A stretch of DNA of 64,000 nucleotides from Idiomarina loihiensis. Lineage in GTDB: Bacteria; Pseudomonadota; Gammaproteobacteria; Enterobacterales; Alteromonadaceae. How positions within the stretch are numbered: position 1 is the first letter of the stretch; each line of letters starts with the position of its first letter. The notes below the pieces were generated by a model. That model made no database searches. It worked only from the letters and a program-made list of their open reading frames with translations, and was not told where the DNA came from. Shown here in pieces: positions 1 to 8,816 of the stretch. A program made the position numbers and the translations under genes. The stretch covers positions 372,001-436,000 of the forward strand of contig NZ_CP074112.1 of NCBI RefSeq assembly GCF_024584785.1. The letters are read 5' to 3'.

Positions 1-1173
<1,173 letters not shown>

Positions 1174-1290
1174 TACAACACCGAAGGTGTTTAGGGCTGT
1201 AGCCAAGACATAAGTTCGAGCTTCTACTAGGCTCAACTAGAGTGGTGCATTACGGCACGACAATCAGCGAATTCATATTGTACAAGTTTA

Positions 1291-1409
1291 CGCCTGGCGG
1301 CAATAGCGAAGTGGAACCACCTGATCCATTCCGAACTCAGAAGTGAAACGCTTCCGCGCCGATGGTAGTGTAGGGTCTCCCTATGCGAGAGTAGGTCACC
1401 GCCAGGCAC
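1291..1409 (+). rRNA. rrf: 5S ribosomal RNA
   Basis: The complete 5S rRNA is about 119 nt and begins about 117 nt after the 23S end. The terminal helix GCCTGGCGG / CCGCCAGGC is visible at both ends. The core CCGAACTCAGAAGTGAAACG and the GATGGTAGTGTAGGGTCTCC segment match the gammaproteobacterial consensus as I remember it. It is the last gene of the rRNA operon and is followed at once by a strong terminator. Confidence 0.97.
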
Positions 1410-1420
1410 CAAATACGAAT

Positions 1421-1450
1421 AACCCCTAGCAGCTATGCTAGGGGTTTTTT
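1421..1450 (+). terminator. Intrinsic terminator of the rRNA operon
   Basis: The perfect 10-bp stem AACCCCTAGC / GCTAGGGGTT has a 6-nt loop and runs into a T tract (six T). It lies 11 nt after the end of 5S rRNA and ends the rrn transcript. Confidence 0.93.
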
Positions 1451-1493
1451 CGTTGCGCGCTCGCAATCACAACTCATCAATAGTTCAACACCC

Positions 1494-1615
1494 GCCAACA
1501 GCCAGTAGCAATACCAGTAGCAGTAGCCAATAACTATAGCCAACAGCCAACAGCCAACAGCCAACAGCTAATAGCTAATAGCTAATACCCAATAGCTAAA
1601 ATCCAATAACCATTA
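1494..1615 (+). repeat. Degenerate heptanucleotide tandem array
   Basis: The best part is seven units in phase from 1539 to 1587: four copies of GCCAACA followed by three copies of GCTAATA. Decayed units CCCAATA, GCTAAAA, TCCAATA and ACCATTA continue the period of 7 to 1615. Upstream, from 1494, GCCAACA, GCCAGTA and 6-nt variants (GCAATA, GCAGTA) form an older, less regular part. It fills most of the gap between the rrn terminator and the murB promoter and has no coding potential of its own. Its role is unknown; it may simply be slippage-derived DNA. Confidence 0.85.
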
Positions 1616-1642
1616 TCGACTCTAATCTATTTGCCGTATAAT
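1613..1642 (+). promoter_or_regulatory. Candidate sigma70 promoter of murB-birA-coaX
   Basis: A perfect -10 hexamer TATAAT (1637-1642) is preceded by a weak -35, TTATCG (1613-1618), 18 bp upstream. The expected transcription start, about 7 nt after the -10, falls on or next to the murB ATG at 1650. That would leave almost no 5' leader. Seen: the hexamers. Inferred: use as a promoter. Confidence 0.5.
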
Positions 1643-1649
1643 TCCGTTT

Positions 1650-2657
1650 ATGATGAATAAAATAGAACAAATTCAGTTACAACAGCTACACACCTTTCGC
1701 CTAAAGGCGATTGGGAGCTGTTGTTATATTCTAAAGAACCGTGAGCAAATAGCGGAGCTAGCAAGCCTAGATGACTATCTCGTGCTGGGTGCTGGTAGCA
1801 ATACGGTTTTTTGTGGCGATTTTGCGGGCACCCTAGTTAAGGTTGAATTGTCTGGTGTTGAATATACTGAACAAGATGATGCGTGGATAATTAAGGCTGC
1901 AGCAGGCACTCATTGGCATAGCTTGGTAGAAGCTACTTTAGCTAAGGGAATTTATGGGTTTGAAAACCTGGCCTTGATTCCAGGTACCGTAGGCGCAGCA
2001 CCGGTGCAAAATATAGGGGCGTATGGTCGCGAAGTAGCCGATTTTATCGAGTCTGTCGAAGTGTGGGATCGTTATACTAAAGTCGTGACGCACTTAACTA
2101 AGTCAGACTGTTTATTTGCTTATAGAGAGAGTATATTTAAGCAAGAACCGAATCATTGGGTGATTCTTTCGGTCACTTTTAAGTTGCCCAAACAGTGGCA
2201 GGCAATGGTGGACTATGGCGAGCTACGCGAGTTAGGTTGTGAGGCATCGGCTCAACAAATCTTTCAAAAAGTAGTTGCTGTGCGTCAACTTAAGCTTCCC
2301 GACCCAGCACAACAGCCTAACGCTGGTAGTTTCTTTAAGAATCCTGAAGTGGACTTACAGCAGATGGAGTGGTTGAGAGACAAGTTTCCTGGCATTCCTT
2401 GTTATCCAATAGCCGCAGATCGTTATAAAGTTGCAGCGGGTTGGATGATCGACCATTTGGGCTGGAAGGGACGAGGTATTGGTGGCGTCAGTGTCCATGA
2501 CCGGCAGGCTCTAGTGCTGGTTAATACTAATCAAGCAACGGGTACTGATCTTATTGAGTTAGCAAGAACAATCAAATCAGCTGTAGTTACGACCTTTAAA
2601 GTGGAATTGGAGGCGGAAGTTCGTATTTATGCGAACGGAGCATTAGTTAGCATATGA
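1650..2657 (+). CDS. murB: UDP-N-acetylenolpyruvoylglucosamine reductase MurB
   Basis: MurB is the cytoplasmic flavoenzyme that reduces UDP-GlcNAc-enolpyruvate with NADPH to UDP-MurNAc, the second committed step of peptidoglycan synthesis. The length (335 aa) is close to E. coli MurB (342). The FAD-binding part has LGAGSNT near residue 46. The catalytic tyrosine is in QNIGAYG (about 120-126), the proton-donor serine is in NAGSFFKNP (S227), and the C-terminal glutamate is in LEAEVR (about 323). Two ATG codons occur in tandem (1650 and 1653); neither has a visible Shine-Dalgarno sequence, and a TATAAT lies only 8 nt upstream, so translation may start leaderless. The stop overlaps the birA start. 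An rrn-murB-birA order also occurs in E. coli (rrnB locus). Confidence 0.96.
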   Translation: MMNKIEQIQLQQLHTFRLKAIGSCCYILKNREQIAELASLDDYLVLGAGSNTVFCGDFAGTLVKVELSGVEYTEQDDAWIIKAAAGTHWHSLVEATLAKGIYGFENLALIPGTVGAAPVQNIGAYGREVADFIESVEVWDRYTKVVTHLTKSDCLFAYRESIFKQEPNHWVILSVTFKLPKQWQAMVDYGELRELGCEASAQQIFQKVVAVRQLKLPDPAQQPNAGSFFKNPEVDLQQMEWLRDKFPGIPCYPIAADRYKVAAGWMIDHLGWKGRGIGGVSVHDRQALVLVNTNQATGTDLIELARTIKSAVVTTFKVELEAEVRIYANGALVSI

Positions 2658-3643
2658 GAAAAAAAACTCAGAATATTGCACGTGTCATCGAGATTTTAGC
2701 TGATGGTAACTTTCACTCTGGCGAAGTCTTGGGTGAAGAGTTAGGCGTTAGTCGCACAGCGGTTAGCCAGTATATGAAAGAACTAGCAAAATTCGGCTTA
2801 GACGTTTTTCGTGTTACTGGCAAAGGTTATCGTTTAGCGAAACCGCTTCAGCTGCTTGATCTAGACGCTATTAATCGCGCGTTAGCAAAAGGATCAGGTG
2901 CGGCTGCTCCAGTGGTTCACTTAGAGCGTGTCGTTAGTTCCACTAATGACCTACTTAAAGACCGGCTTACCGGTGTGATTGAAAGTGGTGCCACGGTTCT
3001 TGCAGAAGCACAGACACAGGGGCGTGGGCGCCGCGGAAAGGCGTGGTTATCGCCCTTTGGAAGTAATCTCTACATGAGTATGTATTGGCGCTTAGAACAG
3101 GGCATGGCGGCGGCTATGGGCTTAAGTATTGCTCTTGGCGCTGCGCTTGCGCAGTTGTTTGAGCAAGAAGGGATTTATGGTGTTGAATTAAAGTGGCCAA
3201 ATGACGTCTTAGTAGGTGGTAGAAAGATCGCCGGAATTCTTATTGAACTGGAAGGCCAAGCAGTTGGCCCAGCACATGCGATAGTGGGTATTGGTATTAA
3301 TCTCCAAACACCTGATTGGTTCTTAAATGAAGTAGAACAACCTTGGACTGATGTTCAGCGACTTTTAAACAAGCCGATAAATCGAAACATGTGGGCTGCG
3401 AAGTTGGTGGCATGCTGTCATAAGACTATTAAAGAATACGAACAAACAGGACTCTCCCCATTTTTAAAACGCTGGCATAAATACGATCGGTTAGCTATGC
3501 AACCGGTAAAAATTATTATGGGTGACAAAGAGATTGTGGGTATCGCCGAGGGCATTGATGAAAATGGTGCTTTATTACTTAAACGCGAAGGCAAATTAGA
3601 GCGTTATCACGCAGGTGAAGTGAGTTTAAGATATGGAATTTAA
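2654..3643 (+). CDS. birA: Biotin operon repressor / biotin-[acetyl-CoA-carboxylase] ligase BirA
   Basis: BirA activates biotin to biotinyl-5'-AMP and transfers it to the carboxyl carrier subunit of acetyl-CoA carboxylase. In the two-domain form it also represses biotin genes. Here an N-terminal winged helix (residues 1-60, with recognition-helix-like GVSRTAVSQYMKEL) precedes the ligase domain. The biotin-binding loop GRGRRG is at 123-128 and KWPNDV lies further on. The C-terminal SH3-like domain is present. At 329 aa this is the bifunctional class. The ATG overlaps the murB stop by 4 bp, so translation is likely coupled. No bio operon is in this window, so regulatory targets cannot be seen. 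Confidence 0.96.
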   Translation: MRKKTQNIARVIEILADGNFHSGEVLGEELGVSRTAVSQYMKELAKFGLDVFRVTGKGYRLAKPLQLLDLDAINRALAKGSGAAAPVVHLERVVSSTNDLLKDRLTGVIESGATVLAEAQTQGRGRRGKAWLSPFGSNLYMSMYWRLEQGMAAAMGLSIALGAALAQLFEQEGIYGVELKWPNDVLVGGRKIAGILIELEGQAVGPAHAIVGIGINLQTPDWFLNEVEQPWTDVQRLLNKPINRNMWAAKLVACCHKTIKEYEQTGLSPFLKRWHKYDRLAMQPVKIIMGDKEIVGIAEGIDENGALLLKREGKLERYHAGEVSLRYGI

Positions 3644-4370
3644 GTTATTAGTAGATGCGGGTAATACCCGTGTAAAAACGGCACTAATGGACGCAGAAGG
3701 GCATTTAGAACCTTTATTTAATGTAAGTTATAGTGATTTACCTAAACAGCAAATAGAGCATTCATTAAAAGGGATTTGGTTGGCTGAAGTGAGTGGTACT
3801 GAGCGGGCGCAACAAGTGGAAGCTTGGCTATCACAATTTGCAGCACCCATCACCACCATTCAGTCTGAACAGACAGCGTTTGGAGTGGAAAACGCTTATG
3901 AGACGCCTCAGCACCTTGGCGTCGATCGTTGGTTAGCTTTGATTGGAGCTTATAATGAGGTTCCTAAGGCGACCTTAATTATTGATGCTGGAACAGCGAT
4001 CACCGTAGATTGGTTGAATGCTGAAGGTAAGCACCTTGGTGGCTGGATTGTACCAGGTGTAGATTTAATGAAGCAGGCGGTAACAGCGCGTGCCCCCAAA
4101 GTGTTCTCGGATGCTGATACCGATTGGGGAAAGGCGCAGCAAGTGGGCCGCTCGACGCCTGAGTGTTTAGCTAATGGCTGTGTGAATGCTTTTGTTGGGG
4201 TGATTAGACAGGCGCTAGCGGTTTCTGAGACTGAGCTTGATTGGTTTGATTTTCGTGTGTTGTTTAGCGGAGGCTCAACTCCATTGCTACCGGCTGATTT
4301 AAAGCGTCGAGGCGAACTCAGAACTGAGTTAGTGCTTCAAGGTTTATCATATTACGCTAAAACTAATTAG
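3633..4370 (+). CDS. coaX: Type III pantothenate kinase CoaX
   Basis: CoaX phosphorylates pantothenate, the first step of coenzyme A synthesis. Type III enzymes belong to the ASKHA fold and are unrelated to E. coli CoaA (type I). The phosphate-1 motif DAGNTRVK is at residues 8-15. GVDRW lies in the middle, followed by the phosphate-2 motif IDAGTAITVDW and then GGWIVPG. The length (245 aa) is normal for the family. The ATG lies inside the last codons of birA (11-bp overlap), which suggests coupling. In E. coli this place after birA is taken by coaA; birA-coaX pairs are known from pseudomonads. Confidence 0.94.
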   Translation: MEFKLLVDAGNTRVKTALMDAEGHLEPLFNVSYSDLPKQQIEHSLKGIWLAEVSGTERAQQVEAWLSQFAAPITTIQSEQTAFGVENAYETPQHLGVDRWLALIGAYNEVPKATLIIDAGTAITVDWLNAEGKHLGGWIVPGVDLMKQAVTARAPKVFSDADTDWGKAQQVGRSTPECLANGCVNAFVGVIRQALAVSETELDWFDFRVLFSGGSTPLLPADLKRRGELRTELVLQGLSYYAKTN

Positions 4371-4404
4371 TGTGTTGTAGCAACTATAAGAACTTGGTGG
4401 CAGA

Positions 4405-4436
4405 TAAAAAAACAGCGTCTTGAAGACGCTGTTTTT
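4405..4436. terminator. Bidirectional terminator between coaX and nspC
   Basis: The perfect stem AACAGCGTCT / AGACGCTGTT has a short loop (about 2-3 nt). It is flanked by an A run on the left and a T run on the right, so it can stop transcripts from both converging operons. Confidence 0.92.
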
Positions 4437-4444
4437 GACTGGAT

Positions 4445-5581
4445 TTAAGAAAGCTTGTCTCGAAAATCTTCGTAAGTGAATTTTCTAATGAGTTCAAACT
4501 CACCATTGCTACGAAGAATGCCTATGCTTGGATGTTCGACACCATTAAAGAAAGTTGTTTTAACCATGGTGTAATGCATCATATCTTCAAAAATGAGGCG
4601 GTCGCCAGGCTGCAATGGTTCAGCAAAGCTATAAGCACCGATAACATCGCCAGCAAGGCATGAATTGCCACCTAGTTTGTAGGTATAAGCTAATTTACCT
4701 GCTTCGTCAGCTCCGGTAACCATGGGGCGATAAGGCATTTCTAGCACATCTGGCATGTGAGCTGTTGCAGAAATATCAAGAATAGCGATTTGCCCGTCAT
4801 TCTCAACGATATCAACCACTTCAGCTACGAGTGGACCCGTACGCCAAGCTACGGCAGAACCGGGCTCAAGAATAACCTGAAGCTTATAGGTTTCTTGTAA
4901 CCGTTTTAACTGCTTAATTAAATGCTCGACGTCGTACCCAGCACGAGTCATCAAGTGACCACCACCTAAATTAAGCCACTTCATCTGATGCAGTAAGTGA
5001 CCAAACTTGCTTTCTACAGCGGTAAGCGTTCGCTCTAATGCAAAAGAATCACATTCGCATAAGTTATGTACGTGTAGCCCTTCAATACCACTTAAATCCG
5101 CACCTTCAAGATCACATAAACGAATCCCTAAGCGCGAGCCTGGAGCGCTCGGATCATAAAGTTCGGTTTCGGCTTCTTGATGTTCTGGGTTGATGCGCAA
5201 GCCAGCAGAGACGCCTGCAGCAAGTGTTTGCTCTTTATAGCGCTGCCACTGACTTAAGCTGTTAAAGGAGATGTGATGAACCAGAGGCAACAATGCATCA
5301 ATATCAGCTGGTTTGTAAGCCGGAGCATAGGCATGCACCTCGCGTCCGAACTCTTCGGACGCTAAGCGTGCTTCCCAGACTGAACTGGCGGTGCAACCAC
5401 GTAAATAATTACGCACTACTGGAAAGGTGCTCCACATAGAGAAGCCCTTTAAGGCCAAAATAATATGGGCGCCACTTTCTTGCTGCACTCGTTGCATTAA
5501 TTCTAAGTTACGTACTAACAACGCCTCGTCACAAACGTAACAAGGCGATGGAATAGCATTATCTAAGTATGGATTCGACAT
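4445..5581 (-). CDS. nspC: Carboxynorspermidine / carboxyspermidine decarboxylase NspC
   Basis: This PLP enzyme of the alanine-racemase fold (related to diaminopimelate decarboxylase) removes the carboxyl group from carboxyspermidine or carboxynorspermidine, giving spermidine or norspermidine. Visible family signs are the PLP lysine in LALKGFSMW, HVHNLCE, the glycine-rich phosphate loop LNLGGGH, LEPGSAVAW, and the C-terminal GNSCLAGD cysteine-loop. The length is 378 aa. I chose the ATG at 5581 because it gives the family-typical start and lies 4 bp after the stop of the partner gene; the longer frame would need a TTG inside that gene. Which polyamine is made cannot be told from sequence. Confidence 0.92.
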   Translation of the reverse strand: MSNPYLDNAIPSPCYVCDEALLVRNLELMQRVQQESGAHIILALKGFSMWSTFPVVRNYLRGCTASSVWEARLASEEFGREVHAYAPAYKPADIDALLPLVHHISFNSLSQWQRYKEQTLAAGVSAGLRINPEHQEAETELYDPSAPGSRLGIRLCDLEGADLSGIEGLHVHNLCECDSFALERTLTAVESKFGHLLHQMKWLNLGGGHLMTRAGYDVEHLIKQLKRLQETYKLQVILEPGSAVAWRTGPLVAEVVDIVENDGQIAILDISATAHMPDVLEMPYRPMVTGADEAGKLAYTYKLGGNSCLAGDVIGAYSFAEPLQPGDRLIFEDMMHYTMVKTTFFNGVEHPSIGILRSNGEFELIRKFTYEDFRDKLS

Positions 5582-5585
5582 AGTC

Positions 5586-6785
5586 TTAGCGCTTAAAAGG
5601 TGATTCGCATTCAACCACTTGCCACGGTAAACCGTACTGGTTGAGGCGGTTCATAAATTCGTCAGGATCAAATTGTTCCATGTTCCAAACGCCTGGCTTC
5701 AGCCAGTGACCTTGCAGCATCATAGACGCGGCAATCATTGCTGGTACCCCAGTGGTATAAGATACTGCTTGAGCACCAACCTCAGCATTACAAGCTGCGT
5801 GGTCGCAGTTATTGTAGATGAAGATAGTTTTTTCTTGACCATCTTTAATACCGGTTACGTAGGTGCCGATACAAGTTAAGCCAGTGTAGCCTTCGGCCAG
5901 TGAACCAGGGTTAGGTAATACGGCTTTTAAGAATTCTAGTGGTACGATTTTTTGACCTTGGAATTCAATCGGTTGAATTGAGGTCATGCCAACATTTTCT
6001 AAGACCCTTAAATGAGTTAGATACTGGTCACCAAAAGTCATCCAGAAGCGCGCCCGTTTCAACGTTGGGAAGTGCTTAACCAAAGACTCTAACTCTTCAT
6101 GGAAGAGTAGATAAGATGGACGTACGCCTACGTTTGGATAATCTAAATCTTCACGGACGCTAATTGGATCTGTTTCGTGCCATTCACCATTTTCCCAGAA
6201 CTTACCACGCTGAGTAATTTCACGGATATTAATCTCAGGGTTAAAGTTGGTAGCAAAAGCTTGACCGTGATCACCGCCGTTACAGTCAACGATGTCTAGG
6301 TAGTGAATTTCGTCAAAGTAGTGTTTAGCTGCATAGGCAGTAAAGACGTTAGTTACGCCTGGATCAAAGCCTGCGCCGAGCAACGCCATAATACCTTTTT
6401 CTTTGAACTTATCTTGGTAAGCCCACTGCCAAGAGTACTCAAATTTGGCTTCGTCTTTAGGCTCATAATTAGCCGTATCCAAATAATGAACGCCTGTTTC
6501 TAAGCATGCATCCATGATTGGAAGGTCTTGATAAGGTAAGGCTACGTTAATAACCAAGCTTGGCTCAACTTGGCGGATAAGAGCAGCGACGTTATCGGCA
6601 TTGTCAGCGTCAACTTGGTAAACACCAACGACACGGTCTTTACCCGCTTCTTGTTGAAGGGTTTCACATTTTGACAGGGTGCGGCTGGCCAAGTGAATTT
6701 CAGAAAAATACTCTGGCAGCATTGCGCATTTTTTTACTACCACACCGGCAACACCGCCGGCACCAATAATTAGAACTCTAGACAT
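5586..6785 (-). CDS. Carboxynorspermidine synthase (saccharopine-dehydrogenase family)
   Basis: This NADPH-dependent enzyme condenses aspartate semialdehyde with putrescine or 1,3-diaminopropane to carboxyspermidine or carboxynorspermidine, the substrate of the next gene. The N-terminal Rossmann fold has IIGAGGVAGVVV at residues 6-17. The saccharopine-dehydrogenase family features run through to a C-terminal domain with CNHAACNAEVG-like sequence (seen as NCDHAACNAEVG). The length of 399 aa is typical. It is the first gene of the pair and nspC follows 4 bp later, so they form one operon. The diaminobutyrate aminotransferase/decarboxylase that supplies diaminopropane in Vibrio is not next to it here, so spermidine from putrescine is the more likely product. 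Confidence 0.9.
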   Translation of the reverse strand: MSRVLIIGAGGVAGVVVKKCAMLPEYFSEIHLASRTLSKCETLQQEAGKDRVVGVYQVDADNADNVAALIRQVEPSLVINVALPYQDLPIMDACLETGVHYLDTANYEPKDEAKFEYSWQWAYQDKFKEKGIMALLGAGFDPGVTNVFTAYAAKHYFDEIHYLDIVDCNGGDHGQAFATNFNPEINIREITQRGKFWENGEWHETDPISVREDLDYPNVGVRPSYLLFHEELESLVKHFPTLKRARFWMTFGDQYLTHLRVLENVGMTSIQPIEFQGQKIVPLEFLKAVLPNPGSLAEGYTGLTCIGTYVTGIKDGQEKTIFIYNNCDHAACNAEVGAQAVSYTTGVPAMIAASMMLQGHWLKPGVWNMEQFDPDEFMNRLNQYGLPWQVVECESPFKR

Positions 6786-6878
6786 GAAAATAACCCTTAT
6801 CCAGTGGGTGAATACAAAGGGAAAAAGATAGCATACTTTTACAAAAACAGCATCTGCTTGAAGCTTGAGTACGTAAAA

Positions 6879-8786
6879 TTAGCGAGAAAGTTCTAGATAT
6901 TCTCGAGCTAACGAGCGCAATTGATTTTGCATGGTTTGTTGGCTGCTGTAGCCGTACTTCTGGGTTAATTTAGCCAAATCTTCGTGGGCTTTCAGAATTT
7001 GACCTGGTAGGGTTAAGCCGGCTGCTTTCATTGAATATTTGATATCACAAACACTCCACGAAAACTGCGCTTCGGTAAAGGGTAAGTTACCAAAAGCAAA
7101 CCCCGTTAGAATATCTCTTGCAATACGATAAATAGAGTTGTTGATGGTTACAGGACGACCCTGCCGCCATTCGAGTTCAGCGTTACTAAACGCATGCAGT
7201 TGAGCAATAAATAACGCGGCCGCAGGAGTTAATCCAGTTGCTACCAAGGCATTAGGATAGCCACTGGCCATATTTAGCTTGCGCCCTAAACGGATTAACT
7301 CAAACGGGCTACTACGCCAAAAATCTAACACTTTAGGGCTAGCGCCAAAGCTTGAACCTAATGCATCGATGCCGGCTTGTTGCGCCATATCCTGCAGCTT
7401 ATCTAACAATTGACGTCCGATTCGCTGCCGTCGATAGGCCTTTACTACGGCAATTCTAGTAACCCGCCACCAACGCCAATCCAAACACTCTCCTTGCTGT
7501 AAGTAGAAAGCTACAGCTTGAGGCAAAATATTCCCGTGAAGACGGCGCCGTCCGGTTTGAATATCTAGTTGCAATCTGGCTGGCAGTGGACCTTCTTCAC
7601 TGTACCAAACAACGCCGACGATGTGTCCTTGAACACGCGCCACTAACAGGTGTTGTTGGGCGTCATCAAGCAAGAGTTTTAAATCGTTAGGACTACTTTG
7701 ATAGTGAGCTTCTAGCAACAGGCTGATGACTTCGCTCAGTTGGTGTTCAGTTAATTGGCGGGCGTTAATAGCCTCAATCTCTACTTGGCTGCTGGTTAGT
7801 ACCTTGGTGAACTCACTACTGGGTTGGTTTCTGAGTAACAGAGCTTCGTTGAGCCAAGGTTCGCAGGTATCGGCTGGGGCCCAGCGCACAGGGGTAGATA
7901 ACTGGTGTTGTTTACACATCTTGCGCACTTGTAACCAGTCTACAAAACGAACAGCAAAGCCGCGCCCACACCCTTCATAACCCTCTACTGTGGTCGCAAT
8001 AGCCCACACGGTAAAGCGCTCGCTAAGCTGCTTGAGTATATGAATTGGGATAGCTGCTGCTTCATCAATAATAAGGCGTACACTTTGATTGGGGTACTCG
8101 CTCAACAATCTATCCCAGGCAACAAATCGGACTGAGTCAGCGGCGTGCATTAACAGGGTTGCTACTGAGTTGGGTTTTGGCCCAGTGACAACTAATTCGC
8201 GCCCCCGATAACTGCGTATCCAAGCTTGGGCCGCTAAGCCTAAAGTGGTGCTTTTACCGCGACCACGGTCCGCCATGAGTAGATGACAGGTGCCGGGTAG
8301 ATCCACCATTTGCTGCACGATAAGTTGCTGCTCGCGGGTGGGAAAAGCAAGCGGTGGGGCGGGCTCTAGTGAATGCGAAAGCTGCTCAGTTAAAAGTTGC
8401 CGAAAGCTTGTGCTTGGATGCATCACGCTGACGTGGTGAAACTTGTGACTGGTGTTGATTAAGCGTTGCCGAAAGGGACTGTCTTGCGGTGGAAGTAGAA
8501 CAAAAGCAACCCCGCCGCCACTGAGTGTGCCTAGCAATGCTGCTAGCGCATCAGCATGAATAGTGGTCGTGAAATCTAGTAACAAGAAATGATGCGTGTT
8601 GCCAAGATAGTCGCGATATCTATGCATGGCGCTAGCGTCGTCATGTTTATCAGAAATATGAACGATATCTTTGATATGGGAAAGTGCCGCCCGACGATGA
8701 GCTTGCAGCCAGGGTGTGGGACCATCAAATAAAAAAACTGCCCGCACCTGGGCAGTTTTTATCGCTTTTAAATACTTCTTCAGCAT
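6879..8786 (-). CDS. tmcA: tRNA(Met) cytidine acetyltransferase TmcA
   Basis: TmcA makes N4-acetylcytidine at the wobble position of elongator tRNA-Met, using acetyl-CoA and ATP or GTP. The protein has 635 aa (E. coli 671). The N-terminal domain is followed by an RNA-helicase-like ATPase with Walker A ADRGRGKST (about 172-180) and Walker B LIIDEAAAIP. Next comes a GNAT acetyltransferase domain whose acetyl-CoA loop is RRQRIGRQLL, and then a C-terminal tRNA-binding region. The ATG at 8786 agrees with the N-terminus of E. coli TmcA: the segment around residues 13-21 aligns. The transporter gene ends 30 bp upstream on the same strand. A terminator-like hairpin sits within codons 9-19 (separate entry). 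Confidence 0.95.
   Translation of the reverse strand: MLKKYLKAIKTAQVRAVFLFDGPTPWLQAHRRAALSHIKDIVHISDKHDDASAMHRYRDYLGNTHHFLLLDFTTTIHADALAALLGTLSGGGVAFVLLPPQDSPFRQRLINTSHKFHHVSVMHPSTSFRQLLTEQLSHSLEPAPPLAFPTREQQLIVQQMVDLPGTCHLLMADRGRGKSTTLGLAAQAWIRSYRGRELVVTGPKPNSVATLLMHAADSVRFVAWDRLLSEYPNQSVRLIIDEAAAIPIHILKQLSERFTVWAIATTVEGYEGCGRGFAVRFVDWLQVRKMCKQHQLSTPVRWAPADTCEPWLNEALLLRNQPSSEFTKVLTSSQVEIEAINARQLTEHQLSEVISLLLEAHYQSSPNDLKLLLDDAQQHLLVARVQGHIVGVVWYSEEGPLPARLQLDIQTGRRRLHGNILPQAVAFYLQQGECLDWRWWRVTRIAVVKAYRRQRIGRQLLDKLQDMAQQAGIDALGSSFGASPKVLDFWRSSPFELIRLGRKLNMASGYPNALVATGLTPAAALFIAQLHAFSNAELEWRQGRPVTINNSIYRIARDILTGFAFGNLPFTEAQFSWSVCDIKYSMKAAGLTLPGQILKAHEDLAKLTQKYGYSSQQTMQNQLRSLAREYLELSR
8731..8760 (-). 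terminator. Terminator-shaped hairpin inside the 5' coding region of tmcA
   Basis: Read in the direction of tmcA there is a perfect 11-bp stem AAAAACTGCCC / GGGCAGTTTTT with a 6-nt loop, continuing into a run of seven T. The stem begins about 26 nt after the A of the ATG. It has every property of an intrinsic terminator yet lies in sense codons conserved in the family. It would end transcripts coming from the upstream transporter gene or attenuate tmcA itself. Confidence 0.7.
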
Positions 8787-8816
8787 GAGTCGCTCAATCA
8801 GTTGCTAAGTTGCTTC

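Noticed and set aside
1174-1290. tRNA gene in the 23S-5S spacer
   Set aside because: No cloverleaf or conserved T-loop (GTTCRA) context fits; the GTTCGAG near 1213 is not part of a foldable tRNA by eye.
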